Source of the DNA: Picochlorum sp. 'celeri'
Taxonomy: Eukaryota; Chlorophyta; Trebouxiophyceae
DNA: 64,000 nucleotides
Reading direction: 5' to 3'
NCBI GenBank assembly: GCA_010909725.1
Contig: JAACMV010000018.1
Coordinates: forward strand, 955,001-1,019,000
The notes beneath the pieces were generated by a model. The model was given only the letters and a program-made list of their open reading frames with translations, made no database searches and was not told the DNA's origin. Made by a program: the position numbers and the translations under genes. This document shows, piece after piece, positions 13,678 to 24,899 of the stretch. Each line of letters opens with the position of its first letter. Positions within the stretch are counted from its first letter, which is position 1.

Positions 13678-13893
13678 TCAGTCGCACAGCGTTCTTGTCG
13701 TCGTAGCTTGCTCATCTGACTCAAGACCCAGAGTGCTGTCTCCATTCTCTTCATCGAATAGCTGAGAAAGAAACTGCGTGAGCTGACTGCAACTGCGCAA
13801 ATGATGGGAAGTTACACGTACCCGCGACGCGAGCATACAAACTGTGCCAGTGAGGAGGTCCTCCGCAGTGCCTTTAACCCAATAAGTTAACAT
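13678..13893 (-). CDS. possible small protein gene with one 60-nt intron
   Basis: ATG at 13893 opens MLTYWVKGTAEDLLTGTVCM..., which can be read straight through (71 residues) or spliced. A strong donor (GTACGT at 13821) and a pyrimidine-rich acceptor (TTTCTTTCTCAG ending at 13762) would remove 60 nt and give a ~51-residue acidic-tailed product ending at the same stop. I do not recognise the family. The good splice signals are the main reason to list it. An inverted repeat (TTAACCCA 13874-13881 and TGGGTTAA 13903-13910) spans its start. It may also be chance. Confidence 0.3.
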   Translation of the reverse strand: MLTYWVKGTAEDLLTGTVCMLASRVRVTSHHLRSCSQLTQFLSQLFDEENGDSTLGLESDEQATTTRTLCD

Positions 13894-14775
13894 GTAAACC
13901 TATGGGTTAATGCTTTTAAAGCGCATTTTGAATTTGTACAATATTTAATATAACAAATCAAATGAGCCACATTTTGAAACTAAATGACAGAAATGCCATT
14001 GAACCGTTCGTTGAACGACTGTCGCTGACACCGTTGGTAAGCACGTACGTGCATGATTCTCTCAGCATTTCCTTTGCGTGCACGCATTTTTATTGACTGA
14101 ATCAGAAGTACTTGTCACATGAAGCAACAGAAAACCAACTATCGCTGTTTTCTAGATAACATAAACCAGTGCCAGTGTTCTGCGAGCTCAATAGGCATCT
14201 ATTGAACATTTGTAGCGAATTCCTCATCTCAAGACGGTTCCATACATACACGTTTCATCGAAAATAGGTAAAAACTCACGCACTAAAGCGCGGGAAAAGC
14301 AGACCGGTGAGTCTCCTGGATAGAGAACCCAACTGCTCCAGCACAAGATTCTGCAACAGAAGCGAAGCCGCGTTTAGCAGTAGAATCGTGGATCTATCGA
14401 TCGATCAAACTTATTATTACGTTCAAGAGTCTGCGAATGAGGTATGCGCTCTTGAGTGTTACGCAAAGGTGGCAAAGTTCCATCAGTTGAACACAATGAA
14501 TGGATATTAGGTACCTGCAATGTGTTTCTTGCTGACACGACAACGCAGATCGTAGAATTCTCTATACGATAATCTAAAGTTCTTGCCTTGTAAGAATACA
14601 TGGACACGTGAGCACGCAAAAGAAACCCCCAGAGTTTTTGTTGCTAGACATGAGACTGTGTGTTACAGGGACAAGACAGAGAAACTGATTGGCATAGCAT
14701 CAACCCAACAGCTCCATAGAAAGAGAGCATGGCATCTGGCATCATGCATCAGAATATTTCAATTAAAACACCTTT
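13894..14775. other. gene-poor stretch
   Basis: Nearly 900 bp of AT-rich sequence with only short unrelated frames. I see no RNA gene, repeat family or domain-bearing ORF. It may include the 3' UTR of the small Cys-rich peptide gene that ends at 14776. Confidence 0.4.
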
Positions 14776-14955
14776 TTACTTCCCATAGCATCCAATTCTG
14801 CACTTCTTGTAGCATTCACCCTTTGCTTTCCCAGAGCTCTTCCAGCGGCAGTTCTGCTTATGAGCGCACTTCTCAAAGCAATTCATACCTTGGACTGACG
14901 ATGTAGTCAAAGCAATAACTGCGAGGAAGACAAGAATGAGAAAACGTGGGACCAT
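14776..14955 (-). CDS. small secreted cysteine-rich peptide, 59 residues
   Basis: Too short for a standard ORF list. Read on the minus strand from ATG 14955 to TAA 14778-14776. Residues 1-23 form a clear signal peptide (basic start, then a leucine/isoleucine/valine core, ending SSVQG). The mature ~36 residues are strongly basic and carry six cysteines spaced C-x3-C-x5-C-x11-C-x3-C-x3-C. Paired CxxxC motifs are seen in alpha-hairpinin-type antimicrobial peptides, but I cannot assign the family. A GTATG sequence at the signal/mature boundary could be a splice donor, although the frame is open and the Cys pattern is coherent without splicing. A defence or signalling role is inference only. Confidence 0.55.
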   Translation of the reverse strand: MVPRFLILVFLAVIALTTSSVQGMNCFEKCAHKQNCRWKSSGKAKGECYKKCRIGCYGK

Positions 14956-15544
14956 ACTGGGTTGTGTCCAAGTGTACTTTTTTTAGGGTTTGGGCTCTTA
15001 TGATCCGGTTGGATTCTGAATTCAGGTTTGAAGAAACAAGTCTTTGGCTGAATTCACACTTTTTTTGAATAGTATCAAAAACGAAAGGCAATACCTTTGT
15101 GCTTAGATCAACGGTATCGAAGGTGGCGAATGAGGAGCGCATTGGCTGACGTGGACATCATGCATGATGGATGGATGGCATTATATGGGAGAGGTGCTGC
15201 TGTGCATGCATGCAAACAAAGGAATAAGCAGATGCACGTCGAGAGCAATCCTTGATACGACCTCAGGATGGATGACGTGTCCTTTCATGAACCGTGTCAC
15301 GCCTCCATCTCGTGCATATCCAGACACCTCCCAAGAGGGAAACCGGCATCTCCCATCAAACGAGAGAGACGACAGGACCCCGTGTTCTTTTGACTCCTGA
15401 CGATTTTTTATTGTGTTCAAAGGTCACGTCGATGCTTGGCAGTCGAGTATCTCAGATCTCCCTTATATTCAGCGTATTTGATTCTATTTTATTATTGATC
15501 ACTCTAGAATACAGAAATACTCACGAGGGATCCATAGAGTAACG
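14956..15544. other. intergenic region between divergent genes
   Basis: About 590 bp separating the minus-strand Cys-rich peptide and the plus-strand sterol desaturase. Short overlapping frames on both strands show no domain. It likely holds both promoters. Confidence 0.4.
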
Positions 15545-16573
15545 ATGAGAGGACGTTCTGTGGCGTTCTTGTTGTTTCTGGTAGCATGTATAGCAACCCC
15601 GTGTGTTTGTTCTAGCCCAGTGATTTCATCTCCTGTATCAAATACAAATGAAACACATGCTGAATCTGTAGACACATCAGTCTTTGCACCGGGTGGGATA
15701 TTTGGATTCGCTAAAGAATGGGTGACACGTGCCCGTTCGGCCGAGAATCTGGCCATGATCCGGGAGGAAAATGATTGGAAAAATTCCTTGGTGATGTGGA
15801 TGTTTCCTGAAGTTGTGAGAGAGTCCCCTCTAGTGAAGAACAATCGACTGGTGGGAAGCTGGTTGAGGAACTGGTTGTTGGCGACTGGACTCTACTTTGT
15901 GGTTGGCCTGATATGGGCATACTACTGCTATTTCTGCTTTGGAAGTAGCTTGTATCCTTCTAAAGATCACATTCCAACCATGAAGGCAATGGTGGAGCAG
16001 ATGCAGGTGGCCTTTTTGGCAATGCCACTCTATGCCATGCTTCCAGCATTGACAGAGTATGTTGTGGAGCAGGGATGGACATTGAGCTATGCTCGCATAG
16101 AGGATGTTGGACTGTTGCAGTATGGCTTGTATTTTGCCATGTATATGACGAGCGTCGAGTTTTTCGTCTACTGGCAGCATAGGCTGCTGCATGATATCAA
16201 GCCAGGATATCGGTACTTGCACCACATCCATCACATTTACAACAAAGAGCATACCCTGTCTCCATTTGCTGGATTAGCATTCCACCCATTAGATGGTATT
16301 ATGCAAGCTATTCCGTACAGTTGGACGCTTTTGTTTGTGCCCATGCATTTCCTAACGCATGAATTGCTCTTGTTTGCGACAGCAGTGTGGACAACCAATA
16401 TTCACGACTGCATCCACGTGAGAATGGATCCAATCATGGGTGCTGGATATCATACTATTCACCACACAACGTACAAACACAATTATGGACATTACTTCTG
16501 GTACATGGACGGGTTGATGGGAACTCTGATATTCCCTGAAGACTACCAGGAGAGGAAGCAGAAGAAGCAGTAG
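15545..16573 (+). CDS. STE1: delta(7)-sterol C5(6)-desaturase (lathosterol oxidase)
   Basis: Membrane di-iron desaturase of the ERG3/STE1 family that introduces the C5-C6 double bond in sterol synthesis in the ER. The 342-residue protein carries the three histidine clusters: HRLLH near residue 217, HHIHH near 228 and HTIHH near 302, the last within GAGYHTIHHTTYKHNYGH, which is very close to plant STE1/DWF7. The segment YNKEHTLSPFAGLAFHPLDG is also plant-like. Hydrophobic segments fit four membrane passes. Unusually, the first ~22 residues look like a cleavable signal peptide, followed by a polar ~80-residue extension before the first desaturase helix. No intron is needed. Confidence 0.92.
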   Translation: MRGRSVAFLLFLVACIATPCVCSSPVISSPVSNTNETHAESVDTSVFAPGGIFGFAKEWVTRARSAENLAMIREENDWKNSLVMWMFPEVVRESPLVKNNRLVGSWLRNWLLATGLYFVVGLIWAYYCYFCFGSSLYPSKDHIPTMKAMVEQMQVAFLAMPLYAMLPALTEYVVEQGWTLSYARIEDVGLLQYGLYFAMYMTSVEFFVYWQHRLLHDIKPGYRYLHHIHHIYNKEHTLSPFAGLAFHPLDGIMQAIPYSWTLLFVPMHFLTHELLLFATAVWTTNIHDCIHVRMDPIMGAGYHTIHHTTYKHNYGHYFWYMDGLMGTLIFPEDYQERKQKKQ

Positions 16574-16694
16574 GCATGCTGTTGTTTTTGTTGTATGACG
16601 ATTCTTTTCTTTATTTCATCGGCTAGTTTAAAACGAATTCTTCTAGACATGTTTATTCAAATAAAAGGATACCATCTTCATGACAGCCGGGTGT

Positions 16695-17756
16695 TCATTC
16701 GTGGGCGCTAAAAAACCTGTCGATAGTTTCCCGATGTGCCTTGACCCTTTCAGCCAACTCTGCCTTGATGTCCTCATCATTCCACAATCCTGGACAATCG
16801 ATGAGACGAGAGGTATTTGTCCCACCGTAACATTCCATCAAATTTTCAGGCGCAATATGTTCGAGCAGCACGGGTTTGTAATCCGTCGGCAAAACCTCAA
16901 TCTTTTCTTGCGTTCGAGCATCCAGCAAGTGCTTCACAAGAGACCAAATGATCCTGAATGACGTCGGTGCATTGATAATCAATGCTTTATGCATGAGCTC
17001 AGGATAATGATCCTGATCTATACTCATCACTTTACCCATGATGGTCCGCACTTCACCAGTCAGCGTGGCCACTCCCACACCATCCATATCAATGAGGACT
17101 GTCGACTGAAATGCACCTCTCCCACAGCGCAGTGCTGCAGATGGTGCTATCGTTCTAACATAACGTTCCTGCTGCGTAATATGGTATTTGATTGACCTCT
17201 CCAATGTCGTAAATTTCCACAGTTCGTTACAATTTATATCACCCGGCTTCTGCACGTAGACTGGCCTCCCTTGTCGATCTGTGCAAAAGAACCCCTCTGG
17301 ATAATGCTTGTGAAACTGCTCCCTCTCCCCAAACTCAAAATCATCCAGAATCGTATCAACATTATTCTCCCTCCTCCACTGTATTGTTTTCAATATCATC
17401 ATTTTTGCCTTGAGGATATCATGCTTCCGTGCGCGTAAAAACCTCCGCAATGTCTCCTTATCCCACATCTCGTTCAACTCTGCCTCCATCTCCACCTCCT
17501 CCTTCAACTGCTCAATCAACTCGTCTTCTTCAGCAATAGTCAAACCCCATTCCAGGTAGCACGCCGCATCATCTTTACTCATCGATGCTGCCTTCTCCTC
17601 CCGTTCCATCGCTCGCGTCTGCAAACACGAATGCGCATCATAACATGAAATACTTGTTGACGAGGCTAGGAGCAACGAGGACACACGTACGCTATCAGAA
17701 CTCAAGCCAAGGCTTTTCATGCCTTTAGTCACGCCTGAACTGAGACTAGAAAACAT
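16695..17756 (-). CDS. Sec14/CRAL-TRIO lipid-transfer protein
   Basis: Predicted phosphatidylinositol/phosphatidylcholine transfer protein of the Sec14 superfamily. Exon 1 (17756-17691) encodes 22 residues; a 72-nt intron (17690-17619) precedes exon 2 (17618-16695), for 329 residues in total. The N-terminal CRAL-TRIO helical lobe contains LRRFLRARKHDILKAKMM, and the lipid-binding lobe contains the conserved strands around VLIDMDGVGVATL, YPELMHKALIINAPTSFRIIW and LLEHIAPENLMECYGGTN. An upstream in-frame Met at 17855 would add 33 residues. I prefer 17756 because a TATA-like stretch lies about 40 bp upstream of it. Transcription converges on the sterol desaturase gene. Confidence 0.85.
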   Translation of the reverse strand: MFSSLSSGVTKGMKSLGLSSDSVRVSSLLLASSTSISCYDAHSCLQTRAMEREEKAASMSKDDAACYLEWGLTIAEEDELIEQLKEEVEMEAELNEMWDKETLRRFLRARKHDILKAKMMILKTIQWRRENNVDTILDDFEFGEREQFHKHYPEGFFCTDRQGRPVYVQKPGDINCNELWKFTTLERSIKYHITQQERYVRTIAPSAALRCGRGAFQSTVLIDMDGVGVATLTGEVRTIMGKVMSIDQDHYPELMHKALIINAPTSFRIIWSLVKHLLDARTQEKIEVLPTDYKPVLLEHIAPENLMECYGGTNTSRLIDCPGLWNDEDIKAELAERVKAHRETIDRFFSAHE

Positions 17757-18102
17757 AATATCTGTCAGAATATGAAACCCGTTACAATATAAAAACTGTT
17801 TCCATGAAATTGGACCGACGTGTAAAATTTCTGAAAGATTGGAAATGTAGTACACCTATGGGAGATCCTGACTCTTACAACGATGTATTTGCAACTATAA
17901 ACAGTTATTAATAATTTTATTATGGCAAATGGTGAGGATGGGTCTGGGTCTCATCTGTTGATGAAACCATGTGTCGGCGACAATGCCATGCAGCATGGCC
18001 ATGATCCATGGATCAAGAAGAAGAACAAGGAATGATTGCAGTTGTACTACAACAACAGCATGGCATGGCATGTCATGTCATGATGATTACAGAATAAGTA
18101 GT

Positions 18103-18944
18103 CTATCCATGTCGCTGCCCACGACCCCTGCGCCTCTGAACCATTTGGAACCCATCTTCATCAACCACTGGTGCCGCATCAGCCTCTTCCATATCAACAT
18201 CCTGCATATTTAATCGCACACCATCATGATGATTGTTATATTCAACGAGTATTCTACTAGTAGATTATGACATACACATTCTTTTCATTTTTATTTTGAG
18301 ACGAGCGTTCATTCATAATCATCATAATTTTCAGAAAAATACCCACCTCGGCTGATCCTTCTTCACCTTGCTCCTCCTCATCATCATCACTACTACTGCT
18401 GTCACCCATGAAATCTCCACCGTGCGATGCACCGGGATCCCGTACGCTTTTATCTAACGCAGCTCTATCTTGATGCTGCTGTCGAAGAGTATCTACGTAT
18501 GACGAATCCCCATTGGCAACCTGATTGTACATATTGACCAAGGACCGAGCAACCATGTATGGACTGTCATCTTCTGCTTGCACGTGAAAATCAACCTGTA
18601 TCACCTCATCCAGCAATTCTTCTAAATCCGACATCTCATGATCTGTACAAGACACCCTTGATGGTTGACTACAATAGGATCGGTGCATACAAACTCAGAC
18701 GCCAGAACATACCTTTTGTAGTGTAGAACCAGTCCAGGACGTCTTCATAGAGGGCTTTTGCCTTTTCTTTACTATCACTCCCTCCCCATTCATTATGGAT
18801 AGCTAATTGCAATGCAGTCCATCTCATGAATACCAGATAGCATCCTTCCTCGAATATCTTCTTACATTCCTCGGGCATGTCAATTCGAGCAGACGTGCTG
18901 CCAACGAGGTTCATATTTCTCAATATCATTCCCTGAGATGCCAT
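18103..18944 (-). CDS. TSR2: pre-rRNA processing protein TSR2, three exons
   Basis: TSR2 is a chaperone that escorts ribosomal protein eS26 to pre-40S particles. Exons 18944-18713, 18642-18347 and 18201-18103 join in frame (introns 70 and 145 nt) to give 208 residues. The N-terminal domain has the family signature RWTALQLAIHNEWGG (near residues 42-56). It is followed by an acidic Ser/Asp/Glu-rich stretch, and by a C-terminal DEDGFQMVQRRRGRG, the typical TSR2 ending that is recovered only by the second splice. CATG-rich DNA lies just downstream (17980-18085). Confidence 0.88.
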
Positions 18945-19021
18945 TTTTTACATGAATTATGTATAAAAGTTTCAAAATAATGAATGAATGCAGGCATGCA
19001 TGCATGGTATCAAGAGTTGAA

Positions 19022-20164
19022 TTACAGCAAGGGCATGTTGCCTTCTAAAAAGTCATTTTTGAAAGGTGTGGTCTTTGATAGGATGAAAAAGACTGGCACA
19101 CCTGGAATGACGTGGTCATCTCTGCTGATCACTTGACCCAAGGTGTGGGCTGTGTTGACTCGTATCCATGTGGCTCCTTGAGGGCCGTACCTCTCTGGGC
19201 CTTGATCTGCGACAGAGGGCCAGCCACCAAAGAGAGCTTCAATCAAATCATTGCGAGCGATTGGTTTGGCAGCGTGGCTCAAATAATATATTTCTATTGA
19301 ATCTCTCGTGTATGTGGCGTCGGTATCCCATGCCAGGGGCGGGGCGTCAGCCCCAAACATGACATCCAAGTGGTCTTTGAATGTGTCATGTTCACCAAAG
19401 TCCTCAATAGCGTCACTCTGCATGCCTCCTTCTGGGTAGAAGAAGAGTACCGGCCATCGAACTTCGCCATCTTCTATTCGTGGTTTTCTACTTCCGATGC
19501 CAAACTGTGGCCTACCAATCTTCCATCCACGGGATTCTAAGACGCTCGCCATCTCTGCCGCTGGCTTTTTCAACTCGTACTGGCGTGCAGCCTCTGCAGC
19601 AGCAGCTTTCCTTCGTTTCTCTTCCTCAGCTACCGATCCTTGCAGAATTTTTAATATTCCTTCATTTTCAGGATCAAGCTCGAGTCCTTTTGCGCAAAAC
19701 GACCTACATTCTTCCCACAGTGATATGGCTGCTGCTGCCTTGGCAGCTCTATAATAGGCCTTGATATTTCTTTCATCATACAGGATGGCATCCTTGGCAT
19801 CCAGCAACGCATTTCTGTAATTACCCAGGAGAAGATTCACATGCGCTCGATTGGAATAGACGACAGATTTCAGCGGTCTATCCTCGATGCCTTCAACCTG
19901 AAGGCCCTGGGTGTATTGGTCAATAGCTTGCCTCAGGTAAAACTTTTTCCGATGTTGCATACCAGTCTGCAGGGCTCTATTACCTTGCTCCTTGAACCCA
20001 AGAAGCCTTTCATCTGGACTTGTATCTTCAATGATTGAATTAATGGCGGCGAGGTCTGGATTATCCTCGTCATTGGGCATTTCATCCCAGAAGAGTGCCG
20101 GAAGGCTGTCTTGGTCTCCTCCTTGCGGCTTTTGATCATGACCTATTTCTTCCACTGAGCTCAT
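19022..20164 (-). CDS. TTC4: TTC4/Cns1-type Hsp90 co-chaperone
   Basis: TPR protein of the TTC4 (yeast Cns1) family, which binds Hsp70/Hsp90 C-termini. The 380-residue product has an N-terminal acidic lead containing LPALFWDEMPNDEDNPDLAA, three TPR motifs (~55-175: KEQGNRAL, YSNRAHVNLLLGNYRNAL, KAYYRAAKAAAAI), a charged coiled linker (EEEKRRKAAAAEAARQYE), and a C-terminal beta domain (~240-375) of the Cns1 wheel type. A single uninterrupted exon. Confidence 0.9.
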   Translation of the reverse strand: MSSVEEIGHDQKPQGGDQDSLPALFWDEMPNDEDNPDLAAINSIIEDTSPDERLLGFKEQGNRALQTGMQHRKKFYLRQAIDQYTQGLQVEGIEDRPLKSVVYSNRAHVNLLLGNYRNALLDAKDAILYDERNIKAYYRAAKAAAAISLWEECRSFCAKGLELDPENEGILKILQGSVAEEEKRRKAAAAEAARQYELKKPAAEMASVLESRGWKIGRPQFGIGSRKPRIEDGEVRWPVLFFYPEGGMQSDAIEDFGEHDTFKDHLDVMFGADAPPLAWDTDATYTRDSIEIYYLSHAAKPIARNDLIEALFGGWPSVADQGPERYGPQGATWIRVNTAHTLGQVISRDDHVIPGVPVFFILSKTTPFKNDFLEGNMPLL

Positions 20165-20282
20165 CGTTGGAATAAAAATACTATTTATTTAATGTGTGTA
20201 AAAGTATACAGATGCAGTGGTTTTTTTGGGCAATTGTAAATTGCATGACATGCACAGACACATGTCACACTCTCTGGACTCC

Positions 20283-20687
20283 TTATTCGACCCACTCTCC
20301 GATGGATAAAGTCCTAAATGCATATAGACTGATATTCAGTATGTGCTGAAGAAGAGATGCAGGCATGGGATCAGAAGGCCATGTTGGGTGTATGTATCGT
20401 ATTAAGGAGAGTGCCTGTTGGGAGATCTGGTTCGCTAGAGGGAGACCTGTGTCGTCCATGGAAACTGGACAATTGTCTTGAATCATACAGATTTTTTGTA
20501 CGATTGGTACAAAGTATACATTGGTGTTGGCTGAAGGGAATGTTCCGTCTGTCGCGATTGACACAAAGAGTTCCTTGCCTTGTTTTTGGTGGTGGTCACA
20601 GGAAGAAGAAGACAATTCACCAACAAAGGGTAGCAACCAGCAGTCAGATGCATCAATGTCATGCAAAGATGGATTCCATGGTTCCAT
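20283..20687 (-). CDS. hypothetical protein, 134 residues, head-to-head with the Nudix gene
   Basis: Frame of 134 residues with natural-looking composition (LFVSIATDGTFPSANTNVYF, GLPLANQISQQALSLIRYIH). It has the feel of a small single-domain protein, possibly of the proteasome-assembly-chaperone kind, but I cannot support a family. Its first Met (20687) overlaps the first candidate Met of the plus-strand Nudix gene (20669), so one of the two starts is probably further inside its frame. The opposite frame in this stretch looks like a shadow. Confidence 0.45.
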   Translation of the reverse strand: MEPWNPSLHDIDASDCWLLPFVGELSSSSCDHHQKQGKELFVSIATDGTFPSANTNVYFVPIVQKICMIQDNCPVSMDDTGLPLANQISQQALSLIRYIHPTWPSDPMPASLLQHILNISLYAFRTLSIGEWVE

Positions 20688-21724
20688 CGTTCATGACGTG
20701 GATTGAGAGGTGTAATTCTGGGCTGGCATGTCAGCATGATGCCACCCAGTATACTCCATTTTCTGTGGATGGGCATGTTGTTGGTTACGTGGATACCACG
20801 TGCGTTTTTGTTTTGTTTTCTTATTCCATGGCGTCAACACTATTCTATGTATATATATATGTTTGTAACTGCGTGTAGATTTGTAAGGGATCATCTGCTG
20901 CGTTTTCCAGATGTGTTTCACATGGTGGATACAAGTGTCCAACTGGTTGAAAGGGTGAGACTCATGAGTTTGCATGATCGGAGCAGTGCTGTGGCAATAC
21001 CTCTGGCACAGTTGCACAAAGAAGGGATTATAACAGGATGGAGGGATGAAATGTATCCCGTGTTGACGTCATTTCATGCAGAGCCTGTCCTGTTGATGGA
21101 GAGGAGTGCATCTGTGTACTTTGGGATCAAGGCGTATGGTGTGCATGTGAATGGCTATGTCGAGAATGAAGATGGAAGTCTGGATATGTGGGTGGCTCGG
21201 AGAAGTAGCTCAAAGCCTACTTGGCCAGGAAAATTGGACCATATTGTGGCGGGTGGGCAACCGTACGGGATTTCTCCAATGGACAATGTTATTAAAGAGT
21301 GCTATGAAGAAGCAGGAATAGAACCAGAGTTGGCATCAAAAGCCGTGCCTGTTGGAGCTGTGTCTTATTGCTCTAAATATTCATATGGACTGAAGCGGGA
21401 TGTGTTGTTTTGTTTGTACGTTGTTGTGCTGTATGTATCTTCATGCTTGCGACTTGATACGTTACTACTTGTGTGTGCTGCTGCAGTGACTTGAAACTTC
21501 CACGTGATTTTCAGCCGCGCGTGAATGATGGGGAAGTCGAAGAATTTTATAAAGTCTCGGTCGATGATGTTCTTGAGATTGTCGCTCGGACTGAAGGGGA
21601 TGTATACAAAGACAACTGCAATTTGGTCGTGCTGGATTTCATGATACGACATGGTCTGTTATCACCAAGCACACCTGCATATTTGGATATTCTAAGGGGA
21701 CTGCGTGAAGCTGACCTTTCCTGA
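20669..21724 (+). CDS. Nudix hydrolase with N-terminal DUF4743 domain, three exons
   Basis: Related to yeast YJR142W, the fission-yeast Tnr3 Nudix part and plant NUDX20/24, enzymes linked to cleanup of damaged thiamine diphosphate. Exons 20669-20799, 20879-21415 and 21487-21724 join in frame (introns 79 and 71 nt, both phase 2), giving 301 residues. The N-terminal DUF4743 region has WIERCN and PFSVDGHVVGYV. The Nudix helix reads GGQPYGISPMDNVIKECYEEAG, with the EEAG core intact and the variant first half usual in this subfamily. The C-terminal region contains DLKLPRDFQPRVNDGEVEEF. Alternative start Mets at 20678 and 20693 exist. Confidence 0.82.
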
Positions 21725-21770
21725 ATTAAACATATATTTAATACTTATATTATTCATGATAATGCTATGT

Positions 21771-23019
<1,249 letters not shown>

Positions 23020-23251
23020 TTTGGATAGGATTTTGGCCAATGCTTCAATGAAATTGACTTTAAATACTATCAAATTTAATATTGTGTTAATTTATTGCTG
23101 GGTATGAGCCTCATATCCCTCGATGGCCATCGTTTCGAAGGTGGATAAGGAGGATAAGATTTGCGAGTCGCCCAATCTAGCAGGGATGGGGCCATGCATG
23201 GGGACATGTCGGCCAAGGGCTTTCTGGACGTGATGCATTGGTTATGATGTA

Positions 23252-24421
23252 TCACACGGAGAAACATGATGTGCTAGGAGACCATATATGAAGCAGATTG
23301 TCGTAGAAGGAGCAGGTGGCCACCAAGCTCCTGCTGTGGTCCTGTCCAGGTTGCCTGTGGGACCATGATGCCCCGTATGCAAGGGTTTGCTGGTGAGGAT
23401 AGTGCTCACATTCCTTCATGGTCCACGCATCTTCGCCTTGCGACACTATTCTATACACGAGAAATCCATTGTACATGCATGCGGTGAGAAGAAGCCGGGG
23501 GTCTTTTGGATGAGGTTTGAGCCTCCACACACCCCCTCCTGTTCTGTGCTCAAGGGTACAGATGGGTCTCGAGGAATTCCTCCAGTCCCATATTCGAATG
23601 CATTCATCGTATGATCCTGTGAGAATTATATTAGGGTCTGATTCCATCTCTGAAATGCAGCAAACACCGGCTTGGTGTGTCTTCTTATCAAGGAAAAGTC
23701 TCCCTGGAGACTCTGGGATGCGTACATCCCAGGCCTGGAACAGCGCATCGTCTCCACCACTGTACACAATCCTTCCTTTTTTATCCTCCACACGGGACCA
23801 TACAGATACCCAAGCCTCCAGAGAATGGGCTTTCCAATCGTTGAGAGGGTGAACACCATTGTTTGAATATTGAAACACCCTCACCCCTCCATCAGAGAAT
23901 GAAGATGTGCATAGCAAGGACCCGTCCTGGTCACGAATAGTATCAATCGTCAATGCCATTGAATCACATGTATATATTTCTACCTCGTCGTGTCCAGAAA
24001 CTGGGTCTAATAACCTCACAGAGCCATCAGCTAGCGCCATGGCAACCACAGTCTGAGACCCTCCCAGCTCACCAGGCACCCACTGGAGGTCGAATATCCC
24101 TTGAGAAGGCAAATCTATCACAGCTGATGAATTCAAACTATCTTTCTGATTGCAGTCGATGGACTCATTCACATCATAGATGTACAATTTTCCATGCCGA
24201 ACTTGATTGGTCTCATCAAGTTGGTATGTTCCTGCTGCAAGCAGCCCTTCATATCCTGGGTTTGGATTCCAGTCAGCAACATCGGCATGTAAATCAAGTT
24301 TTATCTCGTGATATAATGTACAGTCTTCGTTCGTTATATGCGATGCCATGTGTTCCTCTGGTTGACTGACATGCAGAAGAAAGTCTGACATGTCAAGACT
24401 CGCAGCAGACAATGTGATCAA
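23252..24421 (-). CDS. DPH7: DPH7, diphthine methyl ester hydrolase (WD40)
   Basis: WD-repeat protein of the DPH7/WDR85 family, which demethylates methylated diphthine on elongation factor 2 in diphthamide synthesis. The 389-residue single-exon product forms about seven WD blades, for example VYSGGDDALFQAWDVR, ILTGSYDECIRIWDWR and a last blade ending LLHIWSP. The dense GGDD..F..WD and GSYDE.IR.WD pattern is characteristic of DPH7. A short N-terminal extension precedes blade 1; an internal Met (MSDFLLHV) could be the true start. Confidence 0.85.
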   Translation of the reverse strand: MITLSAASLDMSDFLLHVSQPEEHMASHITNEDCTLYHEIKLDLHADVADWNPNPGYEGLLAAGTYQLDETNQVRHGKLYIYDVNESIDCNQKDSLNSSAVIDLPSQGIFDLQWVPGELGGSQTVVAMALADGSVRLLDPVSGHDEVEIYTCDSMALTIDTIRDQDGSLLCTSSFSDGGVRVFQYSNNGVHPLNDWKAHSLEAWVSVWSRVEDKKGRIVYSGGDDALFQAWDVRIPESPGRLFLDKKTHQAGVCCISEMESDPNIILTGSYDECIRIWDWRNSSRPICTLEHRTGGGVWRLKPHPKDPRLLLTACMYNGFLVYRIVSQGEDAWTMKECEHYPHQQTLAYGASWSHRQPGQDHSRSLVATCSFYDNLLHIWSPSTSCFSV

Positions 24422-24425
24422 TGCA

Positions 24426-24763
24426 TCAATCTATGCATTTCGATGGATTTATATTATATATCATTGAGTAATTAATGGGGTAGATCGCGTGTATCATCTG
24501 GGTGGCCAGCATACTCTGGTACATTCTTGTGGAATGCCTATGAGCAAGGCTCAATATTGAGGATTCAAAAACCTCACCTCGAACTTTTGGTGGGTGAATT
24601 ACCATCCTGCCATGTGTGAATGCAACAAACAAACTCCTGTCTTTGTCTGTGTATCAGCATTGGCAGAGAATACATGCGACGAAAGGCAATGATGCCTGTT
24701 GCACCCCTGCAGCATGGATGAGTTTCTGTTGCTGGATAACATTTTTCCAGGATGACAGTCCAT
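24426..24763 (-). CDS. possible small protein gene with a 68-nt intron
   Basis: ATG at 24763 sits in a strong context (GCCGCCATGG). Exon 1 (24763-24705) ends at a GT donor, and an AG acceptor at 24637 restores the frame into LFVAFTHGRMVIHPPKVRG. Intron length and signals match other genes in the window. The C-terminus is unresolved: the frame stays open to 24426, but a second short intron could instead lead to a tail containing FHKNVPEYAGHPDDTR. I do not recognise the protein, which would be 60-100 residues. It lies between the DPH7 start and a divergent plus-strand gene. Confidence 0.4.
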
Positions 24764-24899
24764 GGCGGCAGGCCCTGAAGAATACCCGATGGGGTTGAAT
24801 CCCGACAATGAGGGTATTAATTCACCATAATACTACAGGATTGGTGCGATACGAGTTGCTTCGTGGTACATTGGGCTCTATCGTCGTTAGTCTCACGCA

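Noticed and set aside
17980..18085. CATG-rich run downstream of TSR2
   Set aside because: Irregular low-complexity sequence without a fixed period; no sign of a functional repeat.
20357..20660. Plus-strand upstream extension of the Nudix frame to 20357
   Set aside because: The extension lacks DUF4743-like sequence and has shadow-like composition; the conserved domain begins after 20669.
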